A DNA stretch of 64,000 bases, taken from Opisthorchis felineus. Lineage: Eukaryota > Platyhelminthes > Trematoda > Opisthorchiida > Opisthorchiidae. Each line of letters opens with the position of its first letter. Position 1 is the first letter of the stretch. The notes under the pieces are model-generated. The model was not told the origin of the DNA. It made no database searches and was given only the letters and a program-made list of their open reading frames with translations. This document shows positions 11,189-23,704 of the stretch, piece after piece. Position numbers and translations under genes: made by a program. The stretch covers positions 1,527,939 to 1,591,938 of the forward strand of contig SJOL01008692.1 in assembly GCA_004794785.1 (NCBI GenBank), written 5' to 3'.

Positions 11189-12389
11189 CCGTAATATCGA
11201 GTCGGATGTTCTCGTGAAACTGAATCGATCGAGAAGTTGTCGGATCCGACTGTCTTCGCCGTCTAGTTTCGGGTTCAAACCCGTCGTTTTCAATTGCTTC
11301 AGACTGTCCCTCTCGTTGGTCTGCACTGGACGACGGCAACAGCGCATGTTCTGACATAGCCAGCCCACCGAGGGATTCCAAAGCCTGGTTGGTTTTCCTT
11401 CGACTTGTGATCCAGCGTTTGATGTTTTTACGACGCAACCGATTGAGCCCACGAATTTTGCCTAGTTGACAATTGCAAGCATGTATTTGTGATGGTCTTA
11501 TCGATGCTTGTTTTCCGTGGCATTCGGCACAGTACACACTGGCTCGACTGGCGGTTTTTTGAGAGTCGCAAATGAAAAATGCCAGAGTTTGCTGTCCAAC
11601 TCGAACATCACTCTTAACGTAAGGATTAATGGCCAAGTATTCGGTACACTCCTCAAACTCCATCTCATCTTCAAAGTCAAGCGGCATATCCAGGCCAATC
11701 GATCTGATCTTTTCCTGAAGCCTTTGTGACTCTGGAACTTGGGCCACCACAGCAATCAGCAGTATGTTCAGTTTTTTCCGACAAATAACCGCGGTTTCAG
11801 CAAATGTCAGACCTTCAAAAGAACTCGACAGAGGAGCTGAATAGAGTTCCATACTTGCACCTCGGAAATAATTGACACGCCAGTTTGGGTCCTGTTGAAC
11901 TAAACGGCGAAATTTTGTGAGTGGATTCTGGCGAAACGCCGTACCACCGGTGGTGGGAACGAATTTTGCAGGTGGAACTTCCGGTTTTGGTGAACGTACT
12001 TGGAAAATGCTTCTCAGAAAAGCTTTTGCGCGCCCCTTGGGCTGCTTTGACGATTCTAGGTTCAGCATTCGGTGACTGACTGACGCGTGAATATCTCCAG
12101 GATCGAAATATCCTGCATCCAGACCCAGCCTAACTCCTTCCCCATGTTCTTGCCCATCATCAATTGCGACTTCTTCCTTTAGGGCGGTGTACGGTCTAAA
12201 ATTCGAGTCAGTTTGCTGTTCTACGTGCATCAGTTCGGTTTCGGAACGCATTGAGAATAGGTTGGTGATTAGCGTGGAGAATCCTGGTGCAACACAACTT
12301 TGAGCGAGAAATCCCAGTTTCATCTCACTGAAACAAATAATTTCATCCCCTCCATCCCAGTTCCAGTATGGACTGTTGAATAAGTGTGC
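11189..12389 (-). CDS. slo1: slo1 exon 3 (RCK1 end, RCK1-RCK2 linker)
   Basis: 1201 bp, residues 518-917 plus one base. The acceptor is TTTTAAAAG before GCACAC, so the exon begins AHLFNSPYWNWDGGDEIICFSE, the equivalent of AHLLNIPSWNW...CLAE in other Slo1s. It continues MKLGFLAQSCVAPGFSTLIT. A TTTCAG inside the exon at 12333-12328 is not an acceptor because the frame reads through it. Residues about 567-683 are an insert of roughly 115 residues, where typical Slo1 has about 10. MELYSAPLSSSFEGLTF and the heme motif CAECH (804-808, CXXCH) follow. A basic linker (RLRRKNIKRW, RRRR) leads to HENIRLDIT. The donor GTAAGG leaves phase 1, and the spliced codon is Gly. Confidence 0.95.
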
Positions 12390-13114
12390 CTTTTAAAAGA
12401 AGATATAGAGGTGAAGACAGTTTGAAAATACACGTATGAATTTCATTAGGTTAGATAATTCAACTTATGCTAACAGGTCACGAAACACTGTAAGGATATT
12501 TGACCCTCGGTGAAAATCATCAGATTTGCGCACCTGACGACCCTCTGGGAAATCGAAATCCGCAACATTCCAGTTGGTGGCTGAACACTACGCTATTCGG
12601 CCATGACTGACTGGCCAGTAGTGCTTGCACCTGGACAAGATATGGAGCCAATATCCTTGAACCTAGCAGTGCGTCACACGAGCTGGCTTTCACCGGCTGC
12701 ATGAGCACTGATAAAAGGCCAAATCTGAACCAAGTGCGACACAGTTTAGCACTAAACAAGCAGGTACTTAGCACATTTTCCTCCCCAACTGTAAGTTGCT
12801 GCACCAGAGAAGTTGGACCAGAATATGACTTCAGCCCAACTAATTCTGGGTATAAAAAAGACGAACAGCTCACTGACAACATGTTTGGGTTTTCCAACTT
12901 TCGATACAAAAGGCCTTTTATCTTTTGTTTGTTTTATCGTTTTATTTTTCCCAAAAAGCTAGGTATCTGCGGATTCTCACCTAGATACGTACCTCAGGTG
13001 CAAGGTTGCCTGAGTCTAGGTCCCGCGGTCACCACCGAATTACAGTTAAGGGTCAGCAACAGGTTTGGAAACTAACACAGACTACTCGCAGAATATAATC
13101 AAATAAATCATTCA

Positions 13115-13295
13115 GCTGTAGTACCCCTTCGGAGCCTAGCTGCCATGCCACCCGAAGGAAGCATGAGGGTTGGGATACTGCCAGGGTGCCCAAACCTAGA
13201 CAGGGGATGTCGAGATACAGAGGTCGGGTTCGAACCACGGACCTTCGGGTCAGTAAACTCGCGCTGTAACCACTGAGCCACTCGCAGAATATGGT
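13115..13295 (-). repeat. tRNA-derived SINE, family D (slo1 intron 2)
   Basis: The minus strand begins with an A-box-like TGGCTCAGTGG, then TTACAGCGCGAGTTTACTG, and a B-box GGTTCGAACCC. The body shared by all copies (CCTGTCTAGG, GGCAGTATCCC, CATGCTTCCTTC) follows. This copy is nearly full length. It is a Pol III-type SINE and not a functional tRNA gene. Confidence 0.75.
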
Positions 13296-14199
13296 TGAGT
13301 TCGATCATGTTGCTAAGGCATGGTTGATCAAACGTTTTTTCGTCCCCAGTGCTATGTGCGCGGTTTATTCCTTCAAGGTCTGTGTGTATTCAGTTGGTCA
13401 AGAAAGTGGAACCAGATTTTCCCCGCAATTGCCTAAATGATAAGTCTGAGCCCATCAATATTACCATATCTATCACCTTTGATATCAAACAGACCTCTGA
13501 CTGGGGTTAACCTGGAGCCACATATATTTTGTGGTAGTCTAACTAGGATTCATTTCAAATGGGTCGGGCATTCCAGCGAAGTTTTACTCTAACTGTTACA
13601 AAATGATCATAAGGAGTCAGTATAATTCGGCTGGAGATAACGTTCCAGTCAGTGGAAGAGTGAAGAGCGAAATAATTTTCCTAATCATCCGTTTCTCACT
13701 GGAATCCACCTTTTGCTGCTTCTTTGAAACGTATTTTAGTGCCAAACTCCCTCTCAGCTGAAAACACCCCTCAGAAGAATCCATTTTGGCCAGTCTCTTG
13801 AAGAAATGCGTGTGACTGGAGGACGGGTTGGTGAAGTCTTAGTTGCCCCCCCCCGTTCTCTGAATCCCTCAGACCTAATTTGCATACATATCATTACAAT
13901 CACTGCGCGCGCAATTCAACTCACTTCAATTTATCAGCAATGAACCGTGTACCATAGGCACATTGGTTCCAGCTGCTACAGTTTCGATCACCGGAAAACG
14001 GGAGGGTGTGGGACATAAAGCCAAGCCTTGGAGGCGATGGCACATCTGGTTAGTTCGGGAACTGCGTAGCCACTCAGTGAATGCGATAGCCTTGATGCAT
14101 GAGCGATGGGGCCATTTCTGCCAATGTCACTAACCATTGGTGAGTTGAATCCCGGGATCCCTATCCAGGGAGGCGGCAGTTGCCGACCCAACTAAGTTT

Positions 14200-14885
14200 A
14201 CTGGTTAGTGTTTTCGTACTTCATTGCCAGGCCATACACTGTCCACCTCTCGGTCGCTTCCACTCAGCACATGGCTGGGCAAAAAGAGCTCGGTGAGGCA
14301 GGCGGTCTTCTTCTCATGCGGAGTACGTGTCCTAACCAGCGTCACCTATGAAGCGTGAGTAATTCTTCTATCGCGGGAGAGTTCCTTCTTCCAAAGACCA
14401 TCTGGCGTACCTCAGCATTACTAATCCTTTGACCAATGCTCCAGAGACGCCGATGGTCAAAAACTGATATTCTCTGCATGTCTTCTGCGAGTAGAGACCA
14501 CTTTTCTGCTCCATAAAGCAGTATGGATTGCACCACCGCAGTGTAAACTCTGCCCTTCACAGGTAAACTGACGTCACGTTGGCGCCATAGGTGTCGGAGG
14601 TTGGCAAAAGCTTCCCTGGCCTTTCCGATTCGACAAATAATCTCATCACCGGCCAGTCCATCGGAACTTATACAGCTGCCCAGGTAAACAAATTTATCTA
14701 CCACGTCGACTGGCTCATTTGGCAGCTCCTTGCTCACCGGCCTTATCTCGCACTCCATCATTCCGAGCGCACAGGTCAGCTTAGTATTAAACGGTTGTTT
14801 GTTCGGGCCTCTGTCTGAAAACCGGTGTATCACAGCCATTAGAGCTTCATCAGCACCTGTGTCTACGTTTTTATTTACCAACGGA
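14200..14885 (-). pseudogene. RTE-like non-LTR retrotransposon 3' fragment (slo1 intron 2)
   Basis: A minus-strand frame of about 179 codons, with no ATG, carries FVYLGSCISSDGLAGDEI, RIGKAREAFANLRHLWRQ, GRVYTAVVQSILLYGAEKWSL and FDHRRLWSI. This is the region C-terminal to the reverse transcriptase in RTE-like elements. After the stop at 14342 it continues in frame as RWLGHVLRM, showing decay. The RT catalytic part is absent. It is a subfamily distinct from the copy at 23484-25035. Confidence 0.75.
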
Positions 14886-15144
14886 ATAATAATCTATCAT
14901 ACAGTGACCACAATGAGGAAGGGTCTAATCACACTGTCTACCACATAAAGAACGAAGGTCACGAGCTTCTCAACCAATCACAGCGCTTGATCGTACACCC
15001 ACCAGCTGCACATAATTCGGCCCATGGCAGACTCCACTCAGGTAAGCCATAAAAGGATGCAACCTAACGATCGCCCAACCAATGACCTATTCTAGAATTC
15101 TAAAGTTTTGGACTCGTGAAATAGGGACAAAAATTAATTGTTTG

Positions 15145-15182
15145 GTGTTCTGACATTTCACGACTTAAAAGTCATCAGGGTT
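15145..15182 (-). ncRNA. Degenerate hammerhead-like motif
   Basis: The minus strand has CTGATGA at 15178-15172, CUU/AAG pairing, GAAA at 15159-15156 and then TGTC, where the other families have CGTT or CGTC. The stem II loop is only two bases and stem I does not pair well. I read it as a decayed relative of families B1/B2. Confidence 0.25.
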
Positions 15183-15381
15183 TGTGAGCTTCCATAATTC
15201 TTTTCTACTGCCAGTCCACTATCCACGCAGAGCTCAGAAAAGTCTGTTGTTCGACGAAATTAGTTAGCATACACTGAAATTCGCCTCCGAAAGGATATTA
15301 TGTTTAAGCATTTGACGTGGAAACGTACGACTGGCTTTCCACTCATTAACAGGTAGACTGTCGTTGAGCTCGCACACTCAC

Positions 15382-15573
15382 CTTGTTCTCTGTCTGCAAC
15401 AGTTGGACAATCACTCGCACGTGACTGGCGTAGTTCTTCACAGCAATCACACGCATAATGTTAGCAGCGTCCTTTTCTTGATTATCAGTGGTCGTGGAAG
15501 AGGCCAGAATCAGACAAGCGTCAGCTTCACTCATTCGCACGCGTTCCAGGTCATTGTGGTCCATCACTGTACC
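15382..15573 (-). CDS. slo1: slo1 exon 2 (RCK1 core)
   Basis: Exactly 64 codons, residues 454-517. It starts [20 protein letters not shown] and includes [14 protein letters not shown] before ending LLQTENK. This corresponds to the RCK1 segment that in other Slo1 channels reads GT(I/V)MN..DL.RV...EADACL.LA and ...[14 protein letters not shown]. The acceptor CTTCCACAG at 15582-15574 and the donor GTGAGT from 15381 are both strong and phase 0. The join YFQ|GTVMD reproduces the conserved FFQGTIMN-type junction. Intron 1 above it is about 10.7 kb and intron 2 below about 3.0 kb. Confidence 0.96.
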
Positions 15574-15599
15574 CTGTGGAAGCCAGCAGAACAAGTCAC

Positions 15600-17860
15600 T
15601 GTCAGTTTCTGCTAAGTTACTATCTACATCAATCTCTTGTCGTCACAGGGAGAACGAATATCAAATTCGATCCAAAAAGAGATTAAATGTCATGCTTAAA
15701 TGAAAGATGGCTGGGCGCAGATAGTATCGCTCGGGCGACTCGTTGACTGTCAATCAGAAACTGGTGCTGACACTAGGATCATCCGTTCAACTGATGAATT
15801 TGTCCGAAAAGTGATACTTTGTTGACCGGTTGTCCACCTAGTCAGTCCATCTACTCGTAAGTTCGCCCAAATGGTTATCGATCTTCATGAAGTGCCTTGT
15901 ACTTCGCATGTCTAAAGCTCTGAATTGTCTGAGCTATTAGCATGCAAATGGCATGACAGTTGGTCAAATACCGAGTGCACAGACCAGGTGAGGTTATGTG
16001 GTCCACATAAACTCGGCGAAGAACAGTGGTTCGGGATAAAATCCGCATGGTCACATACGGTTGAACCAAGGAAGTACCTAACACATTCAAAACAGCTCGA
16101 TTGGTGAACGCTTTAGATTAATCGAACTTGATGGTTCCCAAGCAGGTTGAAACCGGTATGGTCCTATCGGTAAGACCGGGTCAAATATCCCGTACCACCC
16201 AATTTAGTGGGTTTTATTGACGGACAGAAGGACTGTCTTCAGCATCAACATCTGGCGGGATCGCTTAGGTTTATTCTCTTGTATTCGGGTGTATAGTTGG
16301 TATCGCCTACCGAACAGGAATAGAGACAATTACGGACAACTGCGTGTGGTCCAACAGATGCGTCAATAAAACTGGTTGAAATCGTTAAAAAAATATAAAT
16401 TGCGATTTTATAGACAAATTTTACAAATGTCTCTCACTCTCAATCGCATATTCCACCCCTAATCAGTATTTAAATTCCGGATTTACGGCACAATTGTTGA
16501 AGCCTAAATTTTGTTACGATTTTAAATGATAAATGCTTAGTGGACGAAGGAATATTAACCACCTCCATACGAATTCACTAAAAATGTAAAAAAATTAAAC
16601 TCAACAAAAACACAATTAGAGCAAGACAACGAGTGCATGGAAAAGGCAGATACCCAATGAACAAACATCAGTCTCCCACGAAGTGTCAGAGGGATGTTTG
16701 AAACTCACCTGCTTTTGATAATATCCATCCAGTAAATTTAACGGATGGTTTGCGTCAAATCTTGTCAGTGAAGCGTAATTCCGTTAGTTTATTCACTAAA
16801 CTGGGTAATTCAGTTCCGAATGCTTTATCATTAACCGACGTACCCAGCGCACGGCCATAGTGCAAATTATATCTAAAAAGGAATTTCTGGTAGATTCGAA
16901 GCAACTGCCTTCCGCTCAAATATAAGTCTACATAGGGAGGACAGCCTGCCCATCAGGAATTCCTGTTAATGAAGCATCATGGGTACCTTAAATCTACGGG
17001 ACAGTTTTGTTTGAATATTTGTACGGAGTGCTAGTAGTTGAATTTGTACCCTGTCACCCAATCCGGCGCGACTATTTTGGTTATTTCCCATAAAAAACAG
17101 AAGCACCGAACTTGAGTTCTGCTCTTGTTGGTTTGGCCCACGGATCGATCAACAACCCAGTGGTTGTCCTCACTGTGTCGATCGATTGACGTGTCCTGTT
17201 GGCGCTACTCTGCTTAGTTCAAGCAACATGGAGGAGCACTAAACTAGAGTTTTACTCATCAACACCACCAGGACTACACCTAACAAGCAGTGAATACAGA
17301 TATTCACGAAACACTCAAAAGATATGATGCACGCCAGCTGTCAGCATAATTCACAGAAGTAGACTGAAATAATTCAGCCAAGGTTGTCATATGTTCTGTT
17401 GAGTACATGAGGGCTGCAATATTACCGAGGGGCTCGAGTAATGACAAAAAAAAACCGCTGAGTTTAGGACTGGAGTTTAATCCTAATCAATACTCTTTAA
17501 CCAAAGCCTATTTAAACCAGATGATATTGTTCGTCCATGGCAGCGCGAATGTTTTGTATGTGCAGTCGTACTAGCCCTAGATTCATTATGGAGAGAAGTC
17601 CAGACAGCTGATAGTCTAATGTATCCAGTTGCTTTTGGCAGGAGTAGCTTATATCAAGAAAACCTGGACAAGAATCTACAGCCTTGACAAGTGGCCTTAC
17701 TGGAGTCACGCAAACACCTTGCCGGCCATAATTTCATATCCTGAGTCATAATATGAGCACGCCTCAACTGAGGCACGAGCTCCCTAGTGATCGATGGTCA
17801 CGTGAGGAACTTTGGTAATTTTCATTTGTGATTTCGTTGTGTAAATGAAGCCGATTTACG
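15600..17860. other. slo1 intron 1, downstream part
   Basis: No exon-like frame or recognised repeat here. It is intronic sequence relative to slo1. Frames at 15875-16107 and 17512-17709 lack motifs. Confidence 0.5.
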
Positions 17861-17867
17861 CTGAAAA

Positions 17868-18115
17868 ACCAAAAAAGCACTGTATATCTGTTTCATCCTT
17901 ATTGGGACTCGTCAGCAGTGCCCATCTTAAGAAACTCAAGGGAGTCTTGAAACCGCAGCCTCCTGTCTAGCAGTTTGAACACTTGGCCGTTCGGCCAAGA
18001 TTGGCCAATCAGCAGCGAGATTATCTCTCACTTAGACATGACAGAGCGCCACTCGTTCCTCCCTCACATCACCTGTTCACGTATTGACTGACGTCATAAT
18101 TGCCGGAAAGGGCCG
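17868..18115 (-). repeat. Hammerhead-SINE family C copy (slo1 intron 1, sense)
   Basis: Read on the minus strand: a CACATGATGTGG-like region, GTCTAAGTGAGAG, an A-box-like GGCCGAACGGCCAAGTGTTC, a B-box-like GGTTTCAAG, and finally a hammerhead at 17921-17877. The order matches plus-strand copies at 36370-40370. A Pol III-like head joined to a hammerhead resembles the organisation of the Schistosoma Sm-alpha repeat. Confidence 0.65.
17877..17921 (-). ncRNA. Hammerhead ribozyme motif, family C
   Basis: Stem I pairs perfectly (GCACTG/CAGTGC, 6 bp). The core is CTGACGA, stem II is GTCC/GGAT with a CAATAA loop, then GAAA at 17894-17891, CAGATATA and cleavage before CAGTGC. Helix III is the family palindrome ACAGCTGT with two changes in this copy. 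Sense to slo1. Confidence 0.65.
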
Positions 18116-18119
18116 AGAG

Positions 18120-21100
18120 GAAAAAATTATAAATCTACGTAAAAGGTTGGGTAGAGAACTAATTTAGTCCAGCAACACGGACAAATACCGAGCTTCCACG
18201 ACAGGAATTTGGATGTGGAAGAACGAGTTGAGATCACCGGGTTGAGCAATACCTGAATTGGGTGACTAAAACACAGGTAACACTGGGAGTTCATAATTAG
18301 TCAAAAAAAGGCTTTGATTCGGCTTATTTAAAACGAGAGGTATCAAAATATCGTTACTTCTGGGGGTGCTGAGAAAAAGAGGACTCATCACGATCCCATC
18401 GGCACATCCAATTCATCCTGTAAACTTGCGCGTCATTTAGAAGTGAAATGGTTTCACTTAATCACCTTGCACTCAGGTTATTTACATGTAAAAAGCACTT
18501 ATGTATGGAATAGTGGAGAGTGAGAGTAAATACCACATGTAGGAGACCAAGTTAAGTTATGTGAGAAAGAAAGTTGTCCATTATTTAGCCGCATTGTGTA
18601 CATAACCGGTAGAATAAAACATAAGACAAGAAAAGTATTTGGATCCAAAACTTTCCCGTAGAACCTTCCAGAACAAAAGCCCCTCCCCCCGAAAGAAACT
18701 GTCAGGTAAAGCTGTACAATAAAATAAAATTAAACATACAGTCCTGGATTTTCTGTCCCGTGCTGAAGCAACCAAATGAACTAGAGATGCCATTGCGTCC
18801 AAGGTATAATGTGACCTCTGCTAACTTGATCAGGGTCAGCTGCAAGTAAGACTCAGTTACTGTTCACACAGCTCAGGAAGCATTCGGTCTGATGTTTTCC
18901 ACTTGTGACTCTGGTAATATTCTTGGTGCACATCTGCGGTCAGATATCCCCACAAAAGCCTTAAACTTGTGGGTTCACTGACAATATTTGTGCATTTCTT
19001 GAGCCATAGGGTGAGAGGACAGCAAGCCGTTAGCTACTCAAGTGTCCTGTACACTTCATTACAAACAATCAGTGGCAGTGAACGTAGTTCGTATGTTTGA
19101 AGGCCTAACAGGTTCAAGGATGAGCCTGTTGGTGTTAATGAGAACCTTCGATAAATATGTCGTTTATGACTTTCTGCAGGCAAATGTGCCACGTATAGAC
19201 CACCTCATGCTTTAATTGGGACAATGATCATGACAGTTTCCCTAGAATCCCAAGAATCATCGTCGTCACCACAGAAAGCATAATGTCTGTGTTTAACACC
19301 GATGCTTCGCCTCCGTAAGAACCCCAAGAAAGGCGAAACCTGTGATGGGCTGTCGAAGACTTCAATTCAATGTTACAAGTAGTGTCTTGTCAAGGAAAAT
19401 AAATTTAACATATTATCATACAACTAGCTCCAGGCACTCTGCCGTTAGTGACAGGTTTTGTAACCGGCTCAACAAAGATTTTGTGCATGTGACGAAGTTC
19501 AAATCGTCAGCCTTTATCCTCATTTAGCTTATAAATACGGTTCTTCCTTATTTAGACTGGTTAAGCAACGGAGAAGATCGGCGGTCAACACAGACGCTGT
19601 ATCCCTTTCACTGGTCACGCATTCACAATAGATTGATATTAGTGGATGAAGAAGACTAGAATAGTCAATGTTGGGAGCCACAATCCATTCTTTTCCACGG
19701 CTTCGAAGATGTTCGTGCACACAACTCCCGGTTTGCTTTGAAATGCACCTCCGGGCTGAAGCAGAACGAGTGCGTAGGGCAGGTTTGTGTGTGGTGAAGA
19801 CGCTAGTCGACGCTTGTGTTGTTCAGCTTGCTTGAGCTTGCAAACTTTTTGTCAACACTTGAGGTATCTGGGTAACGGTGCATAGTCATATAGGCTCTAA
19901 TTCAGCCGCATTCTTTACCACACCCACAACAACAGTGTTGTTGACTGAGTATTCTCAGCCGGGATCCGCCATTGGTGAGATCAAGCCGTGTATTAGACCC
20001 GCTTCAAAGAATAATAATGGAGTTATCTAAATAGGTGTCAACAAACCAGAAAGAGTCGGCAAACGCTGATCAGTTCGTTTCCTTCTAATCCATATACAGC
20101 CTGCAGTATGTGGATTCGAAACATTATTCGTAGATAGCAATTTAGGAATCTGGAGTCAGGCCACAAAACAAAATAGGTGCTGTCTGACAAGCCGGATCTT
20201 AAATGGAACATGTACCGAACGACATGTTTCACTGTACGGGTGTGATAGGATATCGAAACTCCCAGTCGTACAAACGTTTTCGTCCTTCTTGAGGCCAATC
20301 AAGGGGTCACAGAGGGCTCGGACACGTGACGCTTTTATTAACAGATCCAGGCTATAGCCCGTGGACTACAAATCCATCGATTACCTAATGCATCCAGAGT
20401 ACCTGACTCTAGGTATGTTTCTCATTCTAACCACCTGCTAACTTATCATGACCTCATGTATTTGATAGCTCCACCGCCAAACTTCGCAAAAAGTTAAACT
20501 CGAATCAAGTCCAAATGATGTATCACGTCGTTCAAGTGGGAATGCAGCCAACTATCCTGTAAGATGCACAGTACACTGCTGGCTTTCTGTAGCAAACGAA
20601 CATTGGTGCTGTTCGCCACCGCAAGTTGCATTCTGCCTGAACACTTCTGCCTCAGTGATACCATCCGGTCAGCTCCAGTCTTTCTCTTTCTCAAAAGGGG
20701 TTTCAAAACGGCAAGTTTCAGTCAATCTCTTACGTTCTCAACTCATTGTCTTATCACTGAGATGTTAGAACACAGGGGTTACATGAACTTGTGACGACAG
20801 ATCATAGTAGTGCACCATGAATGAAGGAGTTAAATACGTGGCCTACAACAATGAAGTAAACATGGAACACAGCCACCAAACTGCAAAATGAATCCAAAAT
20901 TTGATTGGTTGATTGGCTGCATTTTATCAGTTGATTTACACGGTCCTGTCAGACTCTTTGTATGATTGATGTAATTTTTTGCCCTGCAGTGTACTGACAA
21001 CCGTTTATACAAATTACAAATCTGATTGATGGATGGATGGAACTTGTTCAAGGCTCTCTCCGTCCTTACCTGCGCATCGTACGTCCATCTTCGTCATTCA

Positions 21101-23480
21101 ACCAGATAAGAATAAGTGACACGTAACGACAGAGATCCAGATAAAGTTCCTAGCTTAGATCACTGTGCTATTTCATCCTTTGTTTTACCAGCCACTCCCA
21201 GTCTGTTTTGCTTTCTGGTACTATTTATCAAAAGACGAAGTATGAATTTTGTGCAAATGGGGACTACAAAGTGCGGTTTTGTGGCTGATTATGGGAAGTT
21301 TCATCTGATTGTTTGTAGGAACGGTGACTAGTATGTTGTTCTCCATTCAATCTTTTACTGAATGCGGCCAAAACATGCGAATCCATGCGAAAACTCCAGC
21401 GAGAGTTAACATATTAACAGAAGAGTCAAATGACAGGTAATGAGTCAGCCTAGCACAAGCAGGAGATGGGACTACAACTAATCTGAACCTCATGTAGATC
21501 GATGCATCACAGCAGATACAGCGGGTGGACCAAATGGCGGAGCGGAAACACTATTCGCAACGGACGATGTCCACATCACAATGCATTAAGCAGTTCAAGA
21601 GGACCAATAAACATACATGATTTTCGGCCAGGCAACTCAGGTGTTTTCCAAACCAAAACACAACTCAGTTATGGGGAGAGCCAATCAAAGGAAAGGAGTA
21701 AAACTATTGAAGACGACTATGTAAATGCGGGCACGAGAGGAGGATACATCCACCCAACAGGTTGATGAGGTCTTCTTTTATAGTACTGGGGCTCTTTAAA
21801 ATCGGTTGCTAACTGCAAACAAGCCAGCAAGTAGTGAGGTCACTCTTTCATTGAACTGACTAGAAAGACATAAAAACTGGACAGAGCTATGAGTTATCAC
21901 CGAGTAAGACAAACGGAAGCTGAATAAGAATCGACATCTGAAATAACTCCGGCAATTTCTCATGTCTCAGGGAAGGAGCACAATATTTTTACGTGAAATA
22001 TAGTGCGCCAAAGTGCACGAGAAAATCATTTACGATAGCACATATTTCGCTTTTCATATAAGCACGTTTATGCGTACGTGGACATGCATGCCAGTGTGTA
22101 TCACCGGTGTGAAGTCCGTTGGGACGCTCATCTAGCCTAGTGCGTTTGATACACATGTACTCCACCCTCCAACCAGTTGACCTTCTGGCCCACCGGTCAG
22201 TTTTTTGTCTACTCAAACCTCGTTATTTACCGTTCTGGTTCTCCCGTTAGCTGATTGCAAGTGTAGGGAAAGTATTTCTCAACTATGATGCCAAAGAGAA
22301 GCAGGATGTCGCTGCTGTGATGAGTGCAACTCACATCGACAAAGGATTCATCGTCATAAAATACGAAAATGCCTACCAGGTTGTTCTTTTTGTGTAACGA
22401 ATGTGGGGGTAGTAATGTGGGATGACACAGGTTTGGCCTGCCTGGAGGAAACCATCCTTGTGTCTTAGTGGCTTAGGTAGGGTCAGCCGATATCACGCAT
22501 ACATTGACAACAACTGTCATTGATGATCATTCTGTCATCAAATGACGGAGTACTGTGTGAACGTCCGAGGAATGGTCTCAGATAGCTACTCATCCCTCAG
22601 GTTAGCTGTGATGCACCAATTTTTAGCGAATTACAGAAAACCAAACTTACGCCCTATCAACCCAATCAAGGCCAATCAAATGCGATGCAAAGTCAGATTG
22701 GAAATGCTAACTATACCTAACAAACATATGGGGATTTTCATTAAAATGACAGATTCTTTTTGCTTCTCAAGCACACCACAGCCTGAGGCGACTATGCAAA
22801 CTTAACCCCTAGGGGTATTTGGTAAGGGGACGTGGTTTTATGATTCGCACATCTGTTTTAGCTGTCTTTCTGCCTGATTGCTGATTTCATCTAGTCATTG
22901 AAAATGTATCAGTGACGAAAGTTTTGTTCCCTGATAACAATTGGCGAAAGATCATACCAGGAAACAAATATGTCATTTGTATGAATACAATGAATATGTA
23001 TATAAATGTTACTGAAGGAAATTGCATGAAAACACAAAAATGGCTGAATATAAACACAAAAAACGTACTAGGCCACATCAGTCGATTGTATGTTCCGGTC
23101 ATTTCTTCTTCCTACAAACAATTCTGTCACGACTTCTAATGAGTGTTTGGACGACATTTTGATTGGCACTTTTTCCTCCCTGCATTAGTGCATGCACCGA
23201 ATTAATTTTGAATTCACAAACAGTTATTTGTACCAATGGATACTCGGTAAACCCACTCATAAGGTCCTGAGGACTGCATGCGAGCCATCGGACGTGACCT
23301 GAACAAGCTGTTGACTACGTGTGACTTTTAGATTCGTGTGCCGACTTGCCCGAATATTTCATCTTCCTGTCCACTCATGGTAACAGGTGAGTGAAAGTAA
23401 TCTGTGTTTCAATGTCTTAGTGCACACAAGCTGTCCATCCGTTCTGAATATAAAGATGACTAAAGTTTTAGGTGAGAACA
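18120..23480. other. slo1 intron 1, central part
   Basis: Apart from the junction at 19240-19362, no recognised repeat or exon was found. Frames such as 20038-20298, 21502-21765 and 22542-22805 have no recognisable motifs. Confidence 0.45.
19240..19362. repeat. RTE-like 3' end joined to a family A hammerhead fragment
   Basis: 19250-19316 on the minus strand matches the RTE-like 3' terminus seen at 23548-23585 (GCATAA.GTCTGTGTT.AACACCGATGCTTC). From 19320 the plus strand runs CCCCAAGAAAGGCGAAACC then GGGCTGTCGAAG, the right half of the family A hammerhead with its CUGAUGA box missing. Confidence 0.55.
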
Positions 23481-23483
23481 CAC

Positions 23484-23547
<64 letters not shown>
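23484..23547 (+). repeat. (CAT)n microsatellite, 21 units
   Basis: 64 bp of uninterrupted CAT on the plus strand. It is the terminal (GAT)n tail of the adjoining minus-strand RTE-like copy. Confidence 0.95.
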
Positions 23548-23704
23548 GGCAGCATGACATCAGTATTCAACACCGATACTTCACTGCCGTACAACCATGA
23601 TGTATTTGAAAGCCTTATTGTGAAGAAAAGAATAAAGGTGGACGGGGAAGGGACTTAGTGCTATCATACCACAATCATTACGAGGTGCCTACACCTCCAG
23701 ACAC

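Noticed and set aside
10910..11452. 180-codon minus ORF overlapping slo1 exon 3
   Set aside because: It is an alternative frame of exon 3 and its intron. The channel frame is the conserved one.
12328..12333. TTTCAG as the slo1 exon 3 acceptor
   Set aside because: The frame continues upstream through the conserved SPYWNWDGGDEIICFSE block to a better-placed acceptor at 12390, which also gives phase 0 with exon 2.
12520..13075. Two overlapping antisense ORFs of 129 and 124 codons
   Set aside because: They lie in slo1 intron 2, have no motifs, and neither extends the channel reading frame. Probably chance.
19529..19720. 63-codon minus ORF as an extra slo1 exon
   Set aside because: Exon 1 joins exon 2 directly in phase at the conserved YFQ|GTVMD junction, so no exon is missing there.
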